64,000 nt of DNA, from the NCBI GenBank assembly GCA_965230275.1, contig CBDDKO010000002.1, forward strand, positions 2,914,001 through 2,978,000, given 5' to 3'. The position numbers and the translations under genes were made by a program. The notes under the pieces were generated by a model that saw nothing but the letters and a program-made list of their open reading frames with translations, did no database searches and was not told where the DNA came from. How positions within the stretch are numbered: position 1 is the first letter of the stretch; every line of letters begins with the position of its first letter. The DNA is from JAJRRS01 sp965230275 (GTDB lineage: Bacteria > Planctomycetota > Phycisphaerae > Phycisphaerales > Phycisphaeraceae). Positions 1 to 8,938 of this stretch are shown in pieces.

Positions 1-63
<63 letters not shown>

Positions 64-177
64 TTTACACATCACGACCGCCGTAAACTCTTGCCAGCAC
101 AACGCTGGCAATTTCGGCGCGCAGTTACGCAGACCGTTTTCCCACTAGTTTCCCGATCTGAGCGCCACAGTAACGGT

Positions 178-777
178 TCAATTAGAAGATCGCCGTATGA
201 GTAAACCAGATAGAAAGACTAAAGCAGATGCCGCCGCTGGTTCGGGTACGACAACGAGTTGTAGACGCTGATCATTCGATGGACCCCAAGAGATGGTCTG
301 TTCTATTAGATTCAGTTCGGAGAGCCTAACGCCTTCTAATACAGCTCTTCCTGAAATCTGCCCCACAGAAAAATCACTAGGTACGATCAAGGCTGTCCGA
401 TCAAGCCTATCGCCGTCATTTACCGATTGCAGGCCGAACGAATCACCTGATTGATTCTCATCGGTAAGAGAAGAATTAGCAAAATTAAAATCGCCTGGCA
501 CGTCAAATAACTCTACCGCAGTAGAAATCGTCCAACCTTTCGAACTTCCCTGATTACTAAAAAATCGTTGATCCCATCCTAGTTTATATGCTGAAATCTG
601 AGGTATTCCATTGCTGCTATTCTGCATCAAATTCCTAATGTCAACCGTGCCATCCGCACGCATGACGGTGCTGTTTCCGTCAAGACTGGTGTCAAAAGTA
701 ATGATCAATTCGGCGTGAGTCTGGCTCATGCTGAAACAATAGAGAACCAGCGTGAGTACTAAGTATCTAGCTTGCAT
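178..777 (-). CDS. PEP-CTERM sorted secreted protein
   Basis: The 199-residue protein begins with a hydrophobic signal peptide ending near THA and finishes with a PEP-CTERM anchor: the VPEP motif, a short hydrophobic helix and a basic tail (LLIRRSSN). Such proteins are exported, recognised by an exosortase at PEP and released to the cell surface or matrix. The middle part matches no family I recognise. It is more AT-rich than most of the window. It lies just outside the left end of the integrated element, so it belongs to the host chromosome. Confidence 0.85.
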   Translation of the reverse strand: MQARYLVLTLVLYCFSMSQTHAELIITFDTSLDGNSTVMRADGTVDIRNLMQNSSNGIPQISAYKLGWDQRFFSNQGSSKGWTISTAVELFDVPGDFNFANSSLTDENQSGDSFGLQSVNDGDRLDRTALIVPSDFSVGQISGRAVLEGVRLSELNLIEQTISWGPSNDQRLQLVVVPEPAAASALVFLSGLLIRRSSN

Positions 778-905
778 TCTAACCCTCCGTTTCGTTTTAG
801 TGACACGTTCTGGTTACGAAATATTATAGCTCCCGATGTGTATTTTCGAGCAAAGTGAAATACTACTAGTGCCACTGGTTTTCAGGGGGCACGCCAAAAA
901 TAAAA

Positions 906-932
906 CCCTCCTCAACCGGTTGGTTGGGAGGG
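906..932 (-). terminator. Original tRNA-Gly terminator, displaced by the element
   Basis: On the minus strand a stem CCCTCC/GGAGGG is extended by CAACC/GGTTG around a GGTT loop and is followed by a T-rich run (complement of 892-905). It lies directly after the 3' tRNA-Gly fragment at 941-989, where the terminator of the uninterrupted tRNA gene would be. It is now 14.7 kb from the intact tRNA. Confidence 0.7.
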
Positions 933-940
933 CTTTATCC

Positions 941-989
941 AAAGCGGGTGATGAGATTCGAACTCACGACATTCACGTTGGCAACGTGA
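941..989. repeat. attL: left copy of 49-bp tRNA-Gly core
   Basis: The segment is identical to 15688-15736. It holds the T arm, the anticodon arm and the 3' acceptor strand of tRNA-Gly on the minus strand, but no 5' half follows it, so it is not a functional tRNA gene. Identity ends after CGTGA: the left copy continues ACGG and the right copy CGCT. Confidence 0.95.
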
Positions 990-1261
990 ACGGCGAGGGC
1001 GAGCAAGTTTCTAAACAGCAAGAGCTTACGGATTTAGAGTCCGTGGTTCTCAGCAAATATCCAGCAAATTGCGAGGCATACAGCAATCCTGAAACCACCA
1101 GCGCTGGGGGCAATCCTGCGCCAGAAGCCGATGCACTTGCCCACGCACTGAACGCTTTACCCGAGGCCGAAAGAGTCGCAGTGATTCAGCACGTCCTAGC
1201 CCTGGGCCGGATGTCGCCGGCTCGACGTGCGGCCGTCCTGACGCTCACACGAGACCCCTGA
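941..1261 (+). CDS. Displaced 3' end of the integrase gene
   Basis: The open frame running through the att core here is the same frame in which the integrase gene at 14245 crosses the right core: both give AGDEIRTHDIHVGNV. In the excised circle the two would join, and the integrase would continue from 989 to the stop at 1259-1261. This adds a 90-residue tail. The tail has a low-complexity linker and an alpha-helical end rich in Ala, Arg and Leu (LPEAERVAVIQHVLALGR region). In the integrated state no integrase start precedes this segment; open reading extends upstream to 836 only through chromosomal sequence and the tRNA fragment. It is best read as a gene part, not as a separate gene. Confidence 0.8.
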   Translation, partial: KAGDEIRTHDIHVGNVNGEGEQVSKQQELTDLESVVLSKYPANCEAYSNPETTSAGGNPAPEADALAHALNALPEAERVAVIQHVLALGRMSPARRAAVLTLTRDP

Positions 1262-1328
1262 ACAGATCCACACCCCGACCCGCCGGCGGTCGATGGGTGA
1301 GTCTTCACACGCCGGCAGGAGCCCAATG

Positions 1329-1706
1329 ATGAAACTCGATAGCGACGCAAAACAGACTACCACCCTCACCCATGAGCCCACCGGTATCACCGTCACGTTC
1401 AAGCGGATAGGCCACACCGATCGGACACGGCTGCTTGCTGGCAGCAACGGCGACATGGGTCTTGTGTTCATCGAACTGGCCCAACAGGGCGTTGGTGTCC
1501 ACACATGGGAGGGTGTCGAGTTGCCCGATGGGAACCCGGTCCCGTACTCACCCGCCAGCCTGGATGCCGTCGTGGCACAGGAGCCGGGTTTTGGACCGTG
1601 GTTCAATGACGAACTACTCCGGGCCAACGGCTTCGACTTCACCGGCGGAGATGACGAATCGGTTGAGGCCGTCGAGGGAAAATCCGAGACGCCGAGTTCT
1701 GCCTGA
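1329..1706 (+). CDS. Tail assembly chaperone, short form (lambda G-like)
   Basis: The 125-residue acidic protein ends in SETPSSA. It lies directly before the tape measure gene, the standard place of tail assembly chaperones in long-tailed phages, and it carries a canonical slippery site near its end. These proteins bind the tape measure during tail assembly and are absent from the virion. The start at 1329 was chosen because AGGAG (1317-1321) lies seven bases upstream; ATG at 1326 and a longer start at 1293 are less well placed. The family assignment comes from position and frameshift signal; sequence similarity was not tested. Confidence 0.72.
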   Translation: MKLDSDAKQTTTLTHEPTGITVTFKRIGHTDRTRLLAGSNGDMGLVFIELAQQGVGVHTWEGVELPDGNPVPYSPASLDAVVAQEPGFGPWFNDELLRANGFDFTGGDDESVEAVEGKSETPSSA

Positions 1707-1897
1707 AAGGCGCGGGCACGTCTGATGCCGGGGCGTGCATCGTGCTTTACCGGTTGACAATGCTCGGCGCTATCTCAGAAGTGTCCGGCGTTGAAGCAAG
1801 TTACCTGGCGAGGCACTACAGCGATTGGATCACAAGGCTTTATCCGCTGTGTGCTGCCATTCTCAAGAAACGATCAGAGGACGTAAACCAATCCTAG
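1329..1897 (+). CDS. Tail chaperone, -1 frameshift product (lambda GT-like)
   Basis: Shifting back one base at 1676-1682 continues the reading through an open -1 frame to TAG at 1895-1897. The product has 118 residues of the short form plus 71 new residues. There is no stop in the -1 frame between the slippery site and that TAG, which is 14 bases before the tape measure start. The extension contains a plausible folded segment (SYLARHYSDWITRLYPLC region). In lambda the T part of GT recruits the tail tube protein to the G-coated tape measure. I infer the same role here. Confidence 0.7.
1676..1682 (+). promoter_or_regulatory. Programmed -1 ribosomal frameshift site GGGAAAA
   Basis: In the zero frame the bases read G GGA AAA, which fits the X XXY YYZ rule for tandem -1 slippage and differs from the lambda G-T site (GGGAAAG) only in the last base. 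A weak five-base hairpin (GCACG 1716-1720 with CGTGC 1734-1738) lies downstream and may or may not stimulate slippage. Confidence 0.78.
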
Positions 1898-1911
1898 GTT
1901 TGAGGTGAGTC

Positions 1912-3879
1912 ATGGCGGTAGTCATTGGAGCTGAAATCAGAACCGATGGGCGTGAATTGGAGCTTGATCTCCGGCGGGATGCACGCATGGTCGAGAAACG
2001 ACTTGGCGGTGCGTTCAGATCCGTCGGCAGAATCGCTTCGGCTACGTTCACCGGGATAGGTTCAGCCGGCAAGGTTCTGGGGCGGGCGTTACTCGCTCCG
2101 TTTCGATTACTGACCAGCATTCAGGGATTGATCGGTGTGGGCCTAGGGGGGCTAGGCGCCGACCGTATGATCAGGAATGCAACCGCCCTCGAGCTACGAA
2201 CCAAGGCTCTGGCCCGACAACTCGACATCACCGAACGCTCCGCCGGCCGGCTTATCAGCAGGATCAACGCCGCGTCTGCCGGGATGCTCGATTTCGCACG
2301 TGCCTCAGAACTGGCGAATCAAGCTGGCATCCTCGACATCCCCACAGCTGGCCTTGAAAGATTGCTCAAGGTCTTCACGATGCTCGCCGTTGCAAGGGGC
2401 AGGGAAGACAGTATCAGTGCTGACCTGGAAGAACTGCTGAACTCGATAGCCCGCGGTGAGCCGCCGAAACGGTTTGGCATCTTCGTGGGCGCCGAAGAGT
2501 TGGCCGGATTGGACCTGGCCGGCAAACAGGCTCTAACACTCAGACGCACCCTGGAAGAGTTGGAAAAGCGTGCGTCGCGTCTGGGCCTCGAGGGTAACGA
2601 GTTGTTCCTTGTCTACAACGGCATTTTTGGAAACATCAAAGACATCGTGATCGAAGTCGGGCGATGGATCACGCAAACGGATCTGGTTGGGGAAGCCATC
2701 CGGGGTGTATCCGAACTGACGGGGAACATCCTGAATGCGATCCAGAACGGCAACGGTAAAGATGTCGTAGGTGCCCTGTTGGTTAGCATTGCTCAAGCCG
2801 GTCCTGCGATCGTCCAGACGCTTGGGAACCTCATTGAAAAAGGCTTCAAGCTCGGGGCCGCAGCTCTGCTGGATGTTATTGGATCGCTCGATCTGACAGC
2901 ACTTGGGCAAAGCGCTGCCGCCGCCATTGGCCGAGGCATCCAATCAATCGCACCTAGGATGGCACAGTTGATGGGGATCACGGAGCAAAGCTTGGCTGCT
3001 GCGGAGGGAGCATCGGGGAACATGCTTCAGCGTGCCGCCGTGGGGCTTAGGGAATCCGCCGGTAACGTGGACACATTCGGCCCGCTACGCCAATTCTATG
3101 GCGATGTGATGGATCGGTTCAGGCCGACCAAAGAGGCCCGTACGGGTGATCTGGTCCCGCTGGGTATCGAAGCAATCGATCCGGGCCGTATCACACCAGA
3201 GCAGATCCAAACCGCAAAATCGCGCTTGCAGGCCCCGTTCGCCGATCGATTCAACAGGGTCTTGGAGGGGTTGTTGACTGACCCTAAAATCGCAGGGCGA
3301 TACCAGGATGCTCCCCGCGCACGACCCGCCATCCGCAAACGGGCACAACAGGCGGCTATAGCCGAGCTAGAAGCCGATCGCATCCTCGCCGGCTTCGGCT
3401 CTCGTGGTCAACTCGCACGCCTGGGGCAGGCTCAGGACCGGATAGCGCAGCATCCCCGCAACGCCGAACTCCTGCGTGAAGAACTCGCCGGCAATATCCT
3501 CGGCAAACTATCACCTGAGAAGCGGGACACACTCGACACCTTCAATCGCCGTGCTTCAACCGATCACGCGGAATATGACCCGCTTGGGGTGACACGACGA
3601 CAGCTAGGCGCCTCTCCCGATGCATCCATGCTTGAACTGATACTTCGGGCAAGGGGTTTCCGTAGCGGGAGCGAGAGGTCTACGGACGTCACATCACATC
3701 CAAATGTGCAGTCCGATTCTTCTAACGATCAATCAAATCAGCAACTCGAGACCCAAAACGGGCACCTTGAAAAACAGAACCAGCTCATGCAAAAGAACAC
3801 GGACTTGATAAGCCGGGGAACCGAAGCGCTGGACATGCTCAATCAGATGTTGGATCAATTCGTAGCCTCTGCGAGCTAA
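1912..3879 (+). CDS. Phage tail tape measure protein
   Basis: The 655-residue protein starts 14 bases after the chaperone frameshift product, with a strong GAGGTGAG ribosome site. It has the usual make-up of tape measures: a charged N-terminus, Ala/Gly-rich amphipathic and hydrophobic stretches (LLAPFRLLTSIQGLIGVGLG region; a second around residues 285-360), a long helical middle, and a Gln/Asn-rich coiled-coil end (LETQNGHLEKQNQLMQKN). Tape measures set tail length and help DNA entry. A length of 655 residues would suit a tail of roughly 100 nm at 1.5 angstrom per residue, an estimate only. No tail tube, baseplate or capsid gene accompanies it. Confidence 0.8.
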   Translation: MAVVIGAEIRTDGRELELDLRRDARMVEKRLGGAFRSVGRIASATFTGIGSAGKVLGRALLAPFRLLTSIQGLIGVGLGGLGADRMIRNATALELRTKALARQLDITERSAGRLISRINAASAGMLDFARASELANQAGILDIPTAGLERLLKVFTMLAVARGREDSISADLEELLNSIARGEPPKRFGIFVGAEELAGLDLAGKQALTLRRTLEELEKRASRLGLEGNELFLVYNGIFGNIKDIVIEVGRWITQTDLVGEAIRGVSELTGNILNAIQNGNGKDVVGALLVSIAQAGPAIVQTLGNLIEKGFKLGAAALLDVIGSLDLTALGQSAAAAIGRGIQSIAPRMAQLMGITEQSLAAAEGASGNMLQRAAVGLRESAGNVDTFGPLRQFYGDVMDRFRPTKEARTGDLVPLGIEAIDPGRITPEQIQTAKSRLQAPFADRFNRVLEGLLTDPKIAGRYQDAPRARPAIRKRAQQAAIAELEADRILAGFGSRGQLARLGQAQDRIAQHPRNAELLREELAGNILGKLSPEKRDTLDTFNRRASTDHAEYDPLGVTRRQLGASPDASMLELILRARGFRSGSERSTDVTSHPNVQSDSSNDQSNQQLETQNGHLEKQNQLMQKNTDLISRGTEALDMLNQMLDQFVASAS

Positions 3880-3965
3880 AGGGCATAAGCTGGCGCTGTA
3901 GGTGGGTATCTACGCTATCAGAACCATTCAGCTTGTACATCTTCTCAAGCATTTGAAAGTGAAAT

Positions 3966-4280
3966 ATGAGCAATTCACCACCGTCACCTAACGGGGCCAA
4001 CGGCGACCGAGACGAGCGGGGCCGGTTCGCCAAGGGCAATCCAGGCGGAAAGGGGAACCCCCACGCCCGGGCTGTTGGGAAGCTAAGAACCGCCCTACTT
4101 GAAGCGGTGTCCGAGGAAGAGCTTAAAACCATCGTCAAGAAGCTGGTCGAACTGGCACGGCAGGGGAATGTACAAGCCGCCAAGGAAGTGCTTGATCGCT
4201 GCCTGGGCAAGCCCGTCGAGGCAGACCTGATCGCGCGTCTGGACGAACTTGAACGTACCATTGGAGAGAATCAACCATGA
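3966..4280 (+). CDS. Conserved small protein, DUF5681-like N-terminus
   Basis: The 104-residue protein opens with a glycine-rich basic motif (GRFAKGNPGGKGNPHARAVG) of the kind seen in DUF5681-type proteins, followed by two helical segments (ALLEAVSEEELKTIVKKL and AAKEVLDRCLGKPV). Proteins of this build recur beside phage or element genes and some are called small-terminase-like, but I see no direct evidence for a packaging role. It overlaps the next gene by ATGA and so is probably translationally coupled to it. Confidence 0.6.
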   Translation: MSNSPPSPNGANGDRDERGRFAKGNPGGKGNPHARAVGKLRTALLEAVSEEELKTIVKKLVELARQGNVQAAKEVLDRCLGKPVEADLIARLDELERTIGENQP

Positions 4281-4579
4281 GCCTACGCCATCGCATCCAA
4301 CGACTTGAAACCCTAGTGCAGGACACCCTCGGGCAGAATGCAACGGTCATCGATACGCCAACTGTACATGCCATAATGGGCCGGATTCTCACCGACCCCC
4401 AGGCACACGAAATAGCCTCATCGCTAGGCACCAAGATTATGGGAGCCGGCGCTCTGAACGATGTGGATATAATGAGTCTCTTAAGCGATGTTGACGGGTC
4501 GGCGAGAAACGAGGCGGTCTACCTGTACAACCTGATCGCCGACGTGCGGGCCCACAGATCCCCGCTTCCCCAGACATGA
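4277..4579 (+). CDS. Hypothetical small helical protein
   Basis: The 100-residue product starts inside the stop of the gene before it (ATGA) and its own stop overlaps the start of the gene after it, so three genes form a tight coupled cassette. It begins MSLRHRIQRLETLV, a short coiled-coil-like start. No family is recognised and no signal peptide or membrane segment is seen. Confidence 0.55.
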   Translation: MSLRHRIQRLETLVQDTLGQNATVIDTPTVHAIMGRILTDPQAHEIASSLGTKIMGAGALNDVDIMSLLSDVDGSARNEAVYLYNLIADVRAHRSPLPQT

Positions 4580-4926
4580 TCGAACTCCAGCCCATCCCGA
4601 ATGATGAGCGTGTAACCCACCAACACACTGGTGTTCTACACACACCATACGACCGCATCGCCGAAGCGCTGGGCCAACCCCACTGGCGAGACGATCCCGA
4701 CTTCCCGGGTGATCCAGAGCATAGCCGTATCATCTGGCGCATCCGCGACCGCGGTACCGGTGCTGTCCTGGTGGTGTGTGATCACAACGCGGACGCACCC
4801 ACGCCGGCGTTGACAAAGGTGTGGCAAGTAGCTTGGTCGGATGGCATGAATCAGCCTGGTAGTGGCCGACGGCTCCTAGATGACACCGTGGGCAGTACGG
4901 TCGGCGGTAGAGTTATTACAGACTAA
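4576..4926 (+). CDS. Hypothetical protein, last gene of coupled trio
   Basis: The 116-residue product starts at ATG overlapping the stop of the preceding gene. It is rich in Asp, Pro and His, with no clear domain. It is the last rightward gene before the convergent end of the leftward cargo operon, whose last stop lies about 70 bases downstream. Confidence 0.5.
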   Translation: MIELQPIPNDERVTHQHTGVLHTPYDRIAEALGQPHWRDDPDFPGDPEHSRIIWRIRDRGTGAVLVVCDHNADAPTPALTKVWQVAWSDGMNQPGSGRRLLDDTVGSTVGGRVITD

Positions 4927-4994
4927 TAGTTGCACAGTATGCGCCTGAGAGCAATGGCCACTGAAGAACAAATGTGTAATGCACAGATTGCCAT

Positions 4995-7900
4995 CTATAT
5001 CTCATCTAAGGTATCGTAATATTGAATACTAACATCTTTACCTGTCACGTCCTCCGTATATGACATGGGCACCTCATTTCTAAACACAAGCAACGATTCG
5101 AAGTCTATCGCCGGCAGACCTGTTATCACACTCAGCTTCTCAATACTGTTCCTAAGCACGCGCACACGATCTAGATGCCTGCGCAATCGATCCGGCTTAC
5201 CTTTCTTATCATAATCGTCACGAAATTCGCCGAGCTGCCTTGCTACTTCACCTGGAGTCTTGGCAAATAATAGGTCCTTACATTCTATTACAAGAACCCT
5301 CCCCTGCTCACTATTCCAGGCTAGAACGTCGATGTCTCCATCGGCATCATCTGACCTCCCTCCAATAACCTCGCTAAGCGCAACCTCGCTTCGGGCATAC
5401 CAGCCACAATCCTGAAGCTTATCTCGAACTAGGTCGTTAAATTCATGCCCAACCCTGTTTCGATATGCACCAACCCAACACTTCATTTCCTTTGTGCCAA
5501 ACATTGCCTCGTCATACTCGGCACGATATGAACGGTTAACGCGATAGGAATAACCATCACGAAGAAGGGATGATGATATTAGTAACAGCGGGTTTTCTTC
5601 TTGATCAAGACAAAGGAGAGGTCGGTAGATCAGCGACATCCTGCGCCTAAACTCCCATGGCATAATGTCGCGATTTGTCATCCCTGGCGGAATTTCATCC
5701 CAGGACTCTCTAGGCGTTAACGTCATACATGAGTGAATCCTTTTAATTATTTCCTCTGACAGAATCCCCTCTAAAGCCTGTATTACATCAGATTCACGTA
5801 ACATCAGAATGGATTCGCCTCTTTCGATGCATAGATTTTCTATCGCACCAGTATATTCTTGCCCTTGATCTATAGTAAAACCGAACTCGCCATTCCATGC
5901 TTCCAGAAACTCTACTTCAAATACATCATCTACAGAAAGACTAACTTCATAGGGTTTTATCATTTCCTCGTATTGTTCCGCCCTATAGCCGATTTCTTTT
6001 CGTATAAACTCGTACCCAATGGGATACAACACCTCGTCGTGGAACCTTCCGTCTACTAACACCAATCCAAGCGAGGTCACCTTCAACTTTGGCTCTAGGG
6101 CACCTTCATGAATTGAATCAGACCAGCCGCCTATCTGGTTGATCAGGCCGGCTTTTGCCATTGCGCGTGACATGTCAAGCATGCCAGGAATAGCACCCCC
6201 CTCAACCGGACAATCGCAGACCGCCATCTCAGCTAGTATTCTGGATGTTATAGAAGCAGCGTTGCGATCAGACACTTCTCTTGCAACTTTCTCATGTATA
6301 GTTGCAGTGTCTTGGTGCAAAGACAGTATTGCCCGATACGTTCGCTCCCACAGGACTCCTTCACTGCGTAGCAGCTCCAGGTTCTTTAGCATTTGGCGCA
6401 GTGCGGCCTCTCTATTCCAGCCCGACAATAACTCACTTAACTCACCCCGGATAGCAAGCACTATTGCATTAAGTGCGGACGTACATTCTTTTACCCCTAC
6501 GACTTCAGAACCGGAGAAGTGAGACGGCGCTAATCCCGACAGGCCGATCCGACACATGGCATCATCAAATAGATTAATTTTGATGGGACGGTCTCGGGAT
6601 TCGCTAGATAAATAATCTACAGAATCTCTTGCTGAGAACATGTGATATTGCCGCGCTCCAGGATCTCCTGCTACCGAACCAACAATCTCCCCATCATCCA
6701 GATCAAGATCGATCAGCATGCTTATACCGTGGACAAGTTTCCTTAGGATTGCAGTCTCAGATATATTACTGGGGTGATAGAACACATCGCACACTTCATC
6801 GGGGATACGCATACTGATTCGTGATTCAGCCCGATCAACATCCAAGGATATGCGATTCATCAACTTATCTATGCAAATCTCATCAGGAATATCGGGGACA
6901 CGCCTCGGATCAAAGGAAGGAAAGTCAATATGCCAATGTAGATTGACATGGATGTTTTGAAGAACGTGATTACATATCGCTGGAACCAAATGCTCAAGCC
7001 ATTTGCCAAACGAGTCCCATAGAGTAAATATCCTGGACCCCGATGATTCATCATCATCACTCACAGTCAGCCAGACATTGAGGTTGTCGCCAATGTATAC
7101 AGATCGACGACATCCTTCCAACATATCATCATATGCAACGTATAGTGGCCTGTGTTCATCTTCGGGGAAATAGGAGCTAGTTGAATATCGCGCCACGCGA
7201 ACAGGGGAGCCGTCAGGCGAAAGTACCAGATGTATATCATGGCGTATCGCTACGGATTTTCTCAGAGACAATAATGAATTCTGATTTATCAATAGCATGA
7301 GGCCGGATTGTGACGAAGCCATATCACCATCGATCTGGTCGTGCGGCACAAGATGATGGTCCATATCCAAGGCCCAAGCGAACAGGTTAAGCAGTCCATT
7401 GATATTCCGAATATGGACCCCGTGCTTTGAAGTCGCCTCAACATGATCCATGATGCGAAACAGGTTGAGCGGCTCCATGCTCTCAACCATACTGAGCGTG
7501 ATCAGTTGCTCCGCAGATATGAAATTAACGCGCCACTTATCATGATCTACTGTTGGCAAATCAAATGCGACACCTCGACCCCAACCACACGTAACGATTA
7601 ATGTAATGGCCTCTCGGAAGCCGTCTACCTTCGACACGCTCTCTACAGCCGAACGTATCACCTTCTTCAGTAATTGATCGAACTTATTGAAAGATGGGCT
7701 TCTCGCGCACAGCCCATACTCAGAGGCATCAGCAATACCATCTACAGCAAATACGAAATGGATAAACCTTCCTGAATCAACTTCCGCCATGCAGCTAGAA
7801 AGAAGCAGATCACGTTCTTTCCGCCAAGGTGTTGGAAGACGCGGAAGCTTGCCCAAGATCAATGTCTCAGAAATACACTTAGAGTAACTAGCCGCTAGAG

Positions 7901-8867
7901 CAACCTGCAGATCTTTAAGGCAACCTTCGTTATTGGCAAATTGCAAAATGTGATAGCGGGCACAAGCCGAAAGATGGGAAGGCGATAAGACAATAATACA
8001 ATCGTCATGCTTGAGTATCGGGTAGCGGTGAAACTGCCCTTCAAGTTTTGCGCTAGAGAAATTTATATTCCAACCATCAAGAGCTGTAAGATATGGACTC
8101 AATTGTTCACTTCGAACACCCAAGTGGTTTAAATCTTCTTCAGTAAATATTACGGCCTCAGCAAGCCCATCTAGATCATCCAGAATATAGTCTGGTAATT
8201 CTGATATGTGGAACTCTGCCCCAGGGGTATATCTATCAAGATTGCGGCGACACGCAATAGCCTCGGATAGCTGTAATAGTGCATGCACCTGACCTTTAAG
8301 TGTTTCAAAAGGCTCTATCTGTGGCATACCTGATACAACATCGATAAAGCGCTGAAGAAAAAAACTATTGCCCTCCCAGAGGCCTTCAAATATTCGGTAC
8401 GAACTGGAATCGTCGAATACTATGCCAACAAATAAATCTTCCGCTGGATCCTCCATGCTGCTGCGGCCCGTCTTTTCCGTCAAGGTGAAGAGTTCTTGAA
8501 TTCTCGCTCGGTCAAGCGGCCGGGATCCACGGGCATTAGATAGGATCGCCATCTGGATGTATTCAAGACGGTACGCATTAGCCCCTAATTCTGGATGTGT
8601 GAGAAGGCCACCAATGACTCCTATTGAGGCAATGGGGTCCAACTCCGTTATGAGTTGATCAAAACGTGCGACTGCCTCGGGATTTGTCGTCGCACCCGCC
8701 ATATGAGCGGCAGCCTGCATGCCTTCGAACATATCATGCCCACTTTGGTCACGAAGAAGTGTGCCAATGTCCTGGCTTAAACCAAATTGCTTGCGCATGA
8801 GATACTCGTCTATTCGAGCCTCAGCACGCTTCTCTGACTTTCTGGAACCCTTCTTACGTTTAGCCAT
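4995..8867 (-). CDS. Large 1290-aa protein with C-terminal PD-(D/E)XK nuclease site
   Basis: The start at 8867 (MAKRKKGS) has GGGGAGG seven bases upstream. The last 150 residues show a restriction-endonuclease-type fold signature: a helix with Glu (GHEFNDLV, E about 1142), GDIDVLAW (D about 1178/1180), VLVIECKDL (E about 1195, K about 1197) and a following Gln helix (EVARQLGEF). All expected catalytic residues are present. The first 1100 residues match nothing I know; I see no Walker motif, helicase motif or transmembrane segment. The N-terminus is strongly basic. Base composition is clearly more AT-rich than the rest of the element, which suggests separate acquisition. It is the last gene of a leftward operon headed by an HTH regulator, a usual place for phage-defence cargo. 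Defence is inferred; no target is known. Confidence 0.75.
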   Translation of the reverse strand: MAKRKKGSRKSEKRAEARIDEYLMRKQFGLSQDIGTLLRDQSGHDMFEGMQAAAHMAGATTNPEAVARFDQLITELDPIASIGVIGGLLTHPELGANAYRLEYIQMAILSNARGSRPLDRARIQELFTLTEKTGRSSMEDPAEDLFVGIVFDDSSSYRIFEGLWEGNSFFLQRFIDVVSGMPQIEPFETLKGQVHALLQLSEAIACRRNLDRYTPGAEFHISELPDYILDDLDGLAEAVIFTEEDLNHLGVRSEQLSPYLTALDGWNINFSSAKLEGQFHRYPILKHDDCIIVLSPSHLSACARYHILQFANNEGCLKDLQVALAASYSKCISETLILGKLPRLPTPWRKERDLLLSSCMAEVDSGRFIHFVFAVDGIADASEYGLCARSPSFNKFDQLLKKVIRSAVESVSKVDGFREAITLIVTCGWGRGVAFDLPTVDHDKWRVNFISAEQLITLSMVESMEPLNLFRIMDHVEATSKHGVHIRNINGLLNLFAWALDMDHHLVPHDQIDGDMASSQSGLMLLINQNSLLSLRKSVAIRHDIHLVLSPDGSPVRVARYSTSSYFPEDEHRPLYVAYDDMLEGCRRSVYIGDNLNVWLTVSDDDESSGSRIFTLWDSFGKWLEHLVPAICNHVLQNIHVNLHWHIDFPSFDPRRVPDIPDEICIDKLMNRISLDVDRAESRISMRIPDEVCDVFYHPSNISETAILRKLVHGISMLIDLDLDDGEIVGSVAGDPGARQYHMFSARDSVDYLSSESRDRPIKINLFDDAMCRIGLSGLAPSHFSGSEVVGVKECTSALNAIVLAIRGELSELLSGWNREAALRQMLKNLELLRSEGVLWERTYRAILSLHQDTATIHEKVAREVSDRNAASITSRILAEMAVCDCPVEGGAIPGMLDMSRAMAKAGLINQIGGWSDSIHEGALEPKLKVTSLGLVLVDGRFHDEVLYPIGYEFIRKEIGYRAEQYEEMIKPYEVSLSVDDVFEVEFLEAWNGEFGFTIDQGQEYTGAIENLCIERGESILMLRESDVIQALEGILSEEIIKRIHSCMTLTPRESWDEIPPGMTNRDIMPWEFRRRMSLIYRPLLCLDQEENPLLLISSSLLRDGYSYRVNRSYRAEYDEAMFGTKEMKCWVGAYRNRVGHEFNDLVRDKLQDCGWYARSEVALSEVIGGRSDDADGDIDVLAWNSEQGRVLVIECKDLLFAKTPGEVARQLGEFRDDYDKKGKPDRLRRHLDRVRVLRNSIEKLSVITGLPAIDFESLLVFRNEVPMSYTEDVTGKDVSIQYYDTLDEI

Positions 8868-8938
8868 ATACATACCTCCCCGGCAGATTAATACCACGCG
8901 ATATATCTCTCATGTGACAGGCCACGCAATAACAACTG

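Noticed and set aside
836..988. Possible protein gene starting at 836
   Set aside because: The part before the att core is chromosomal and holds the old tRNA terminator; the meaningful coding part is the integrase tail after the core.
3966..4280. Firm call of a small terminase subunit
   Set aside because: Only the glycine-rich N-terminus resembles phage-associated DUF5681 proteins; no HTH or large terminase partner is seen.
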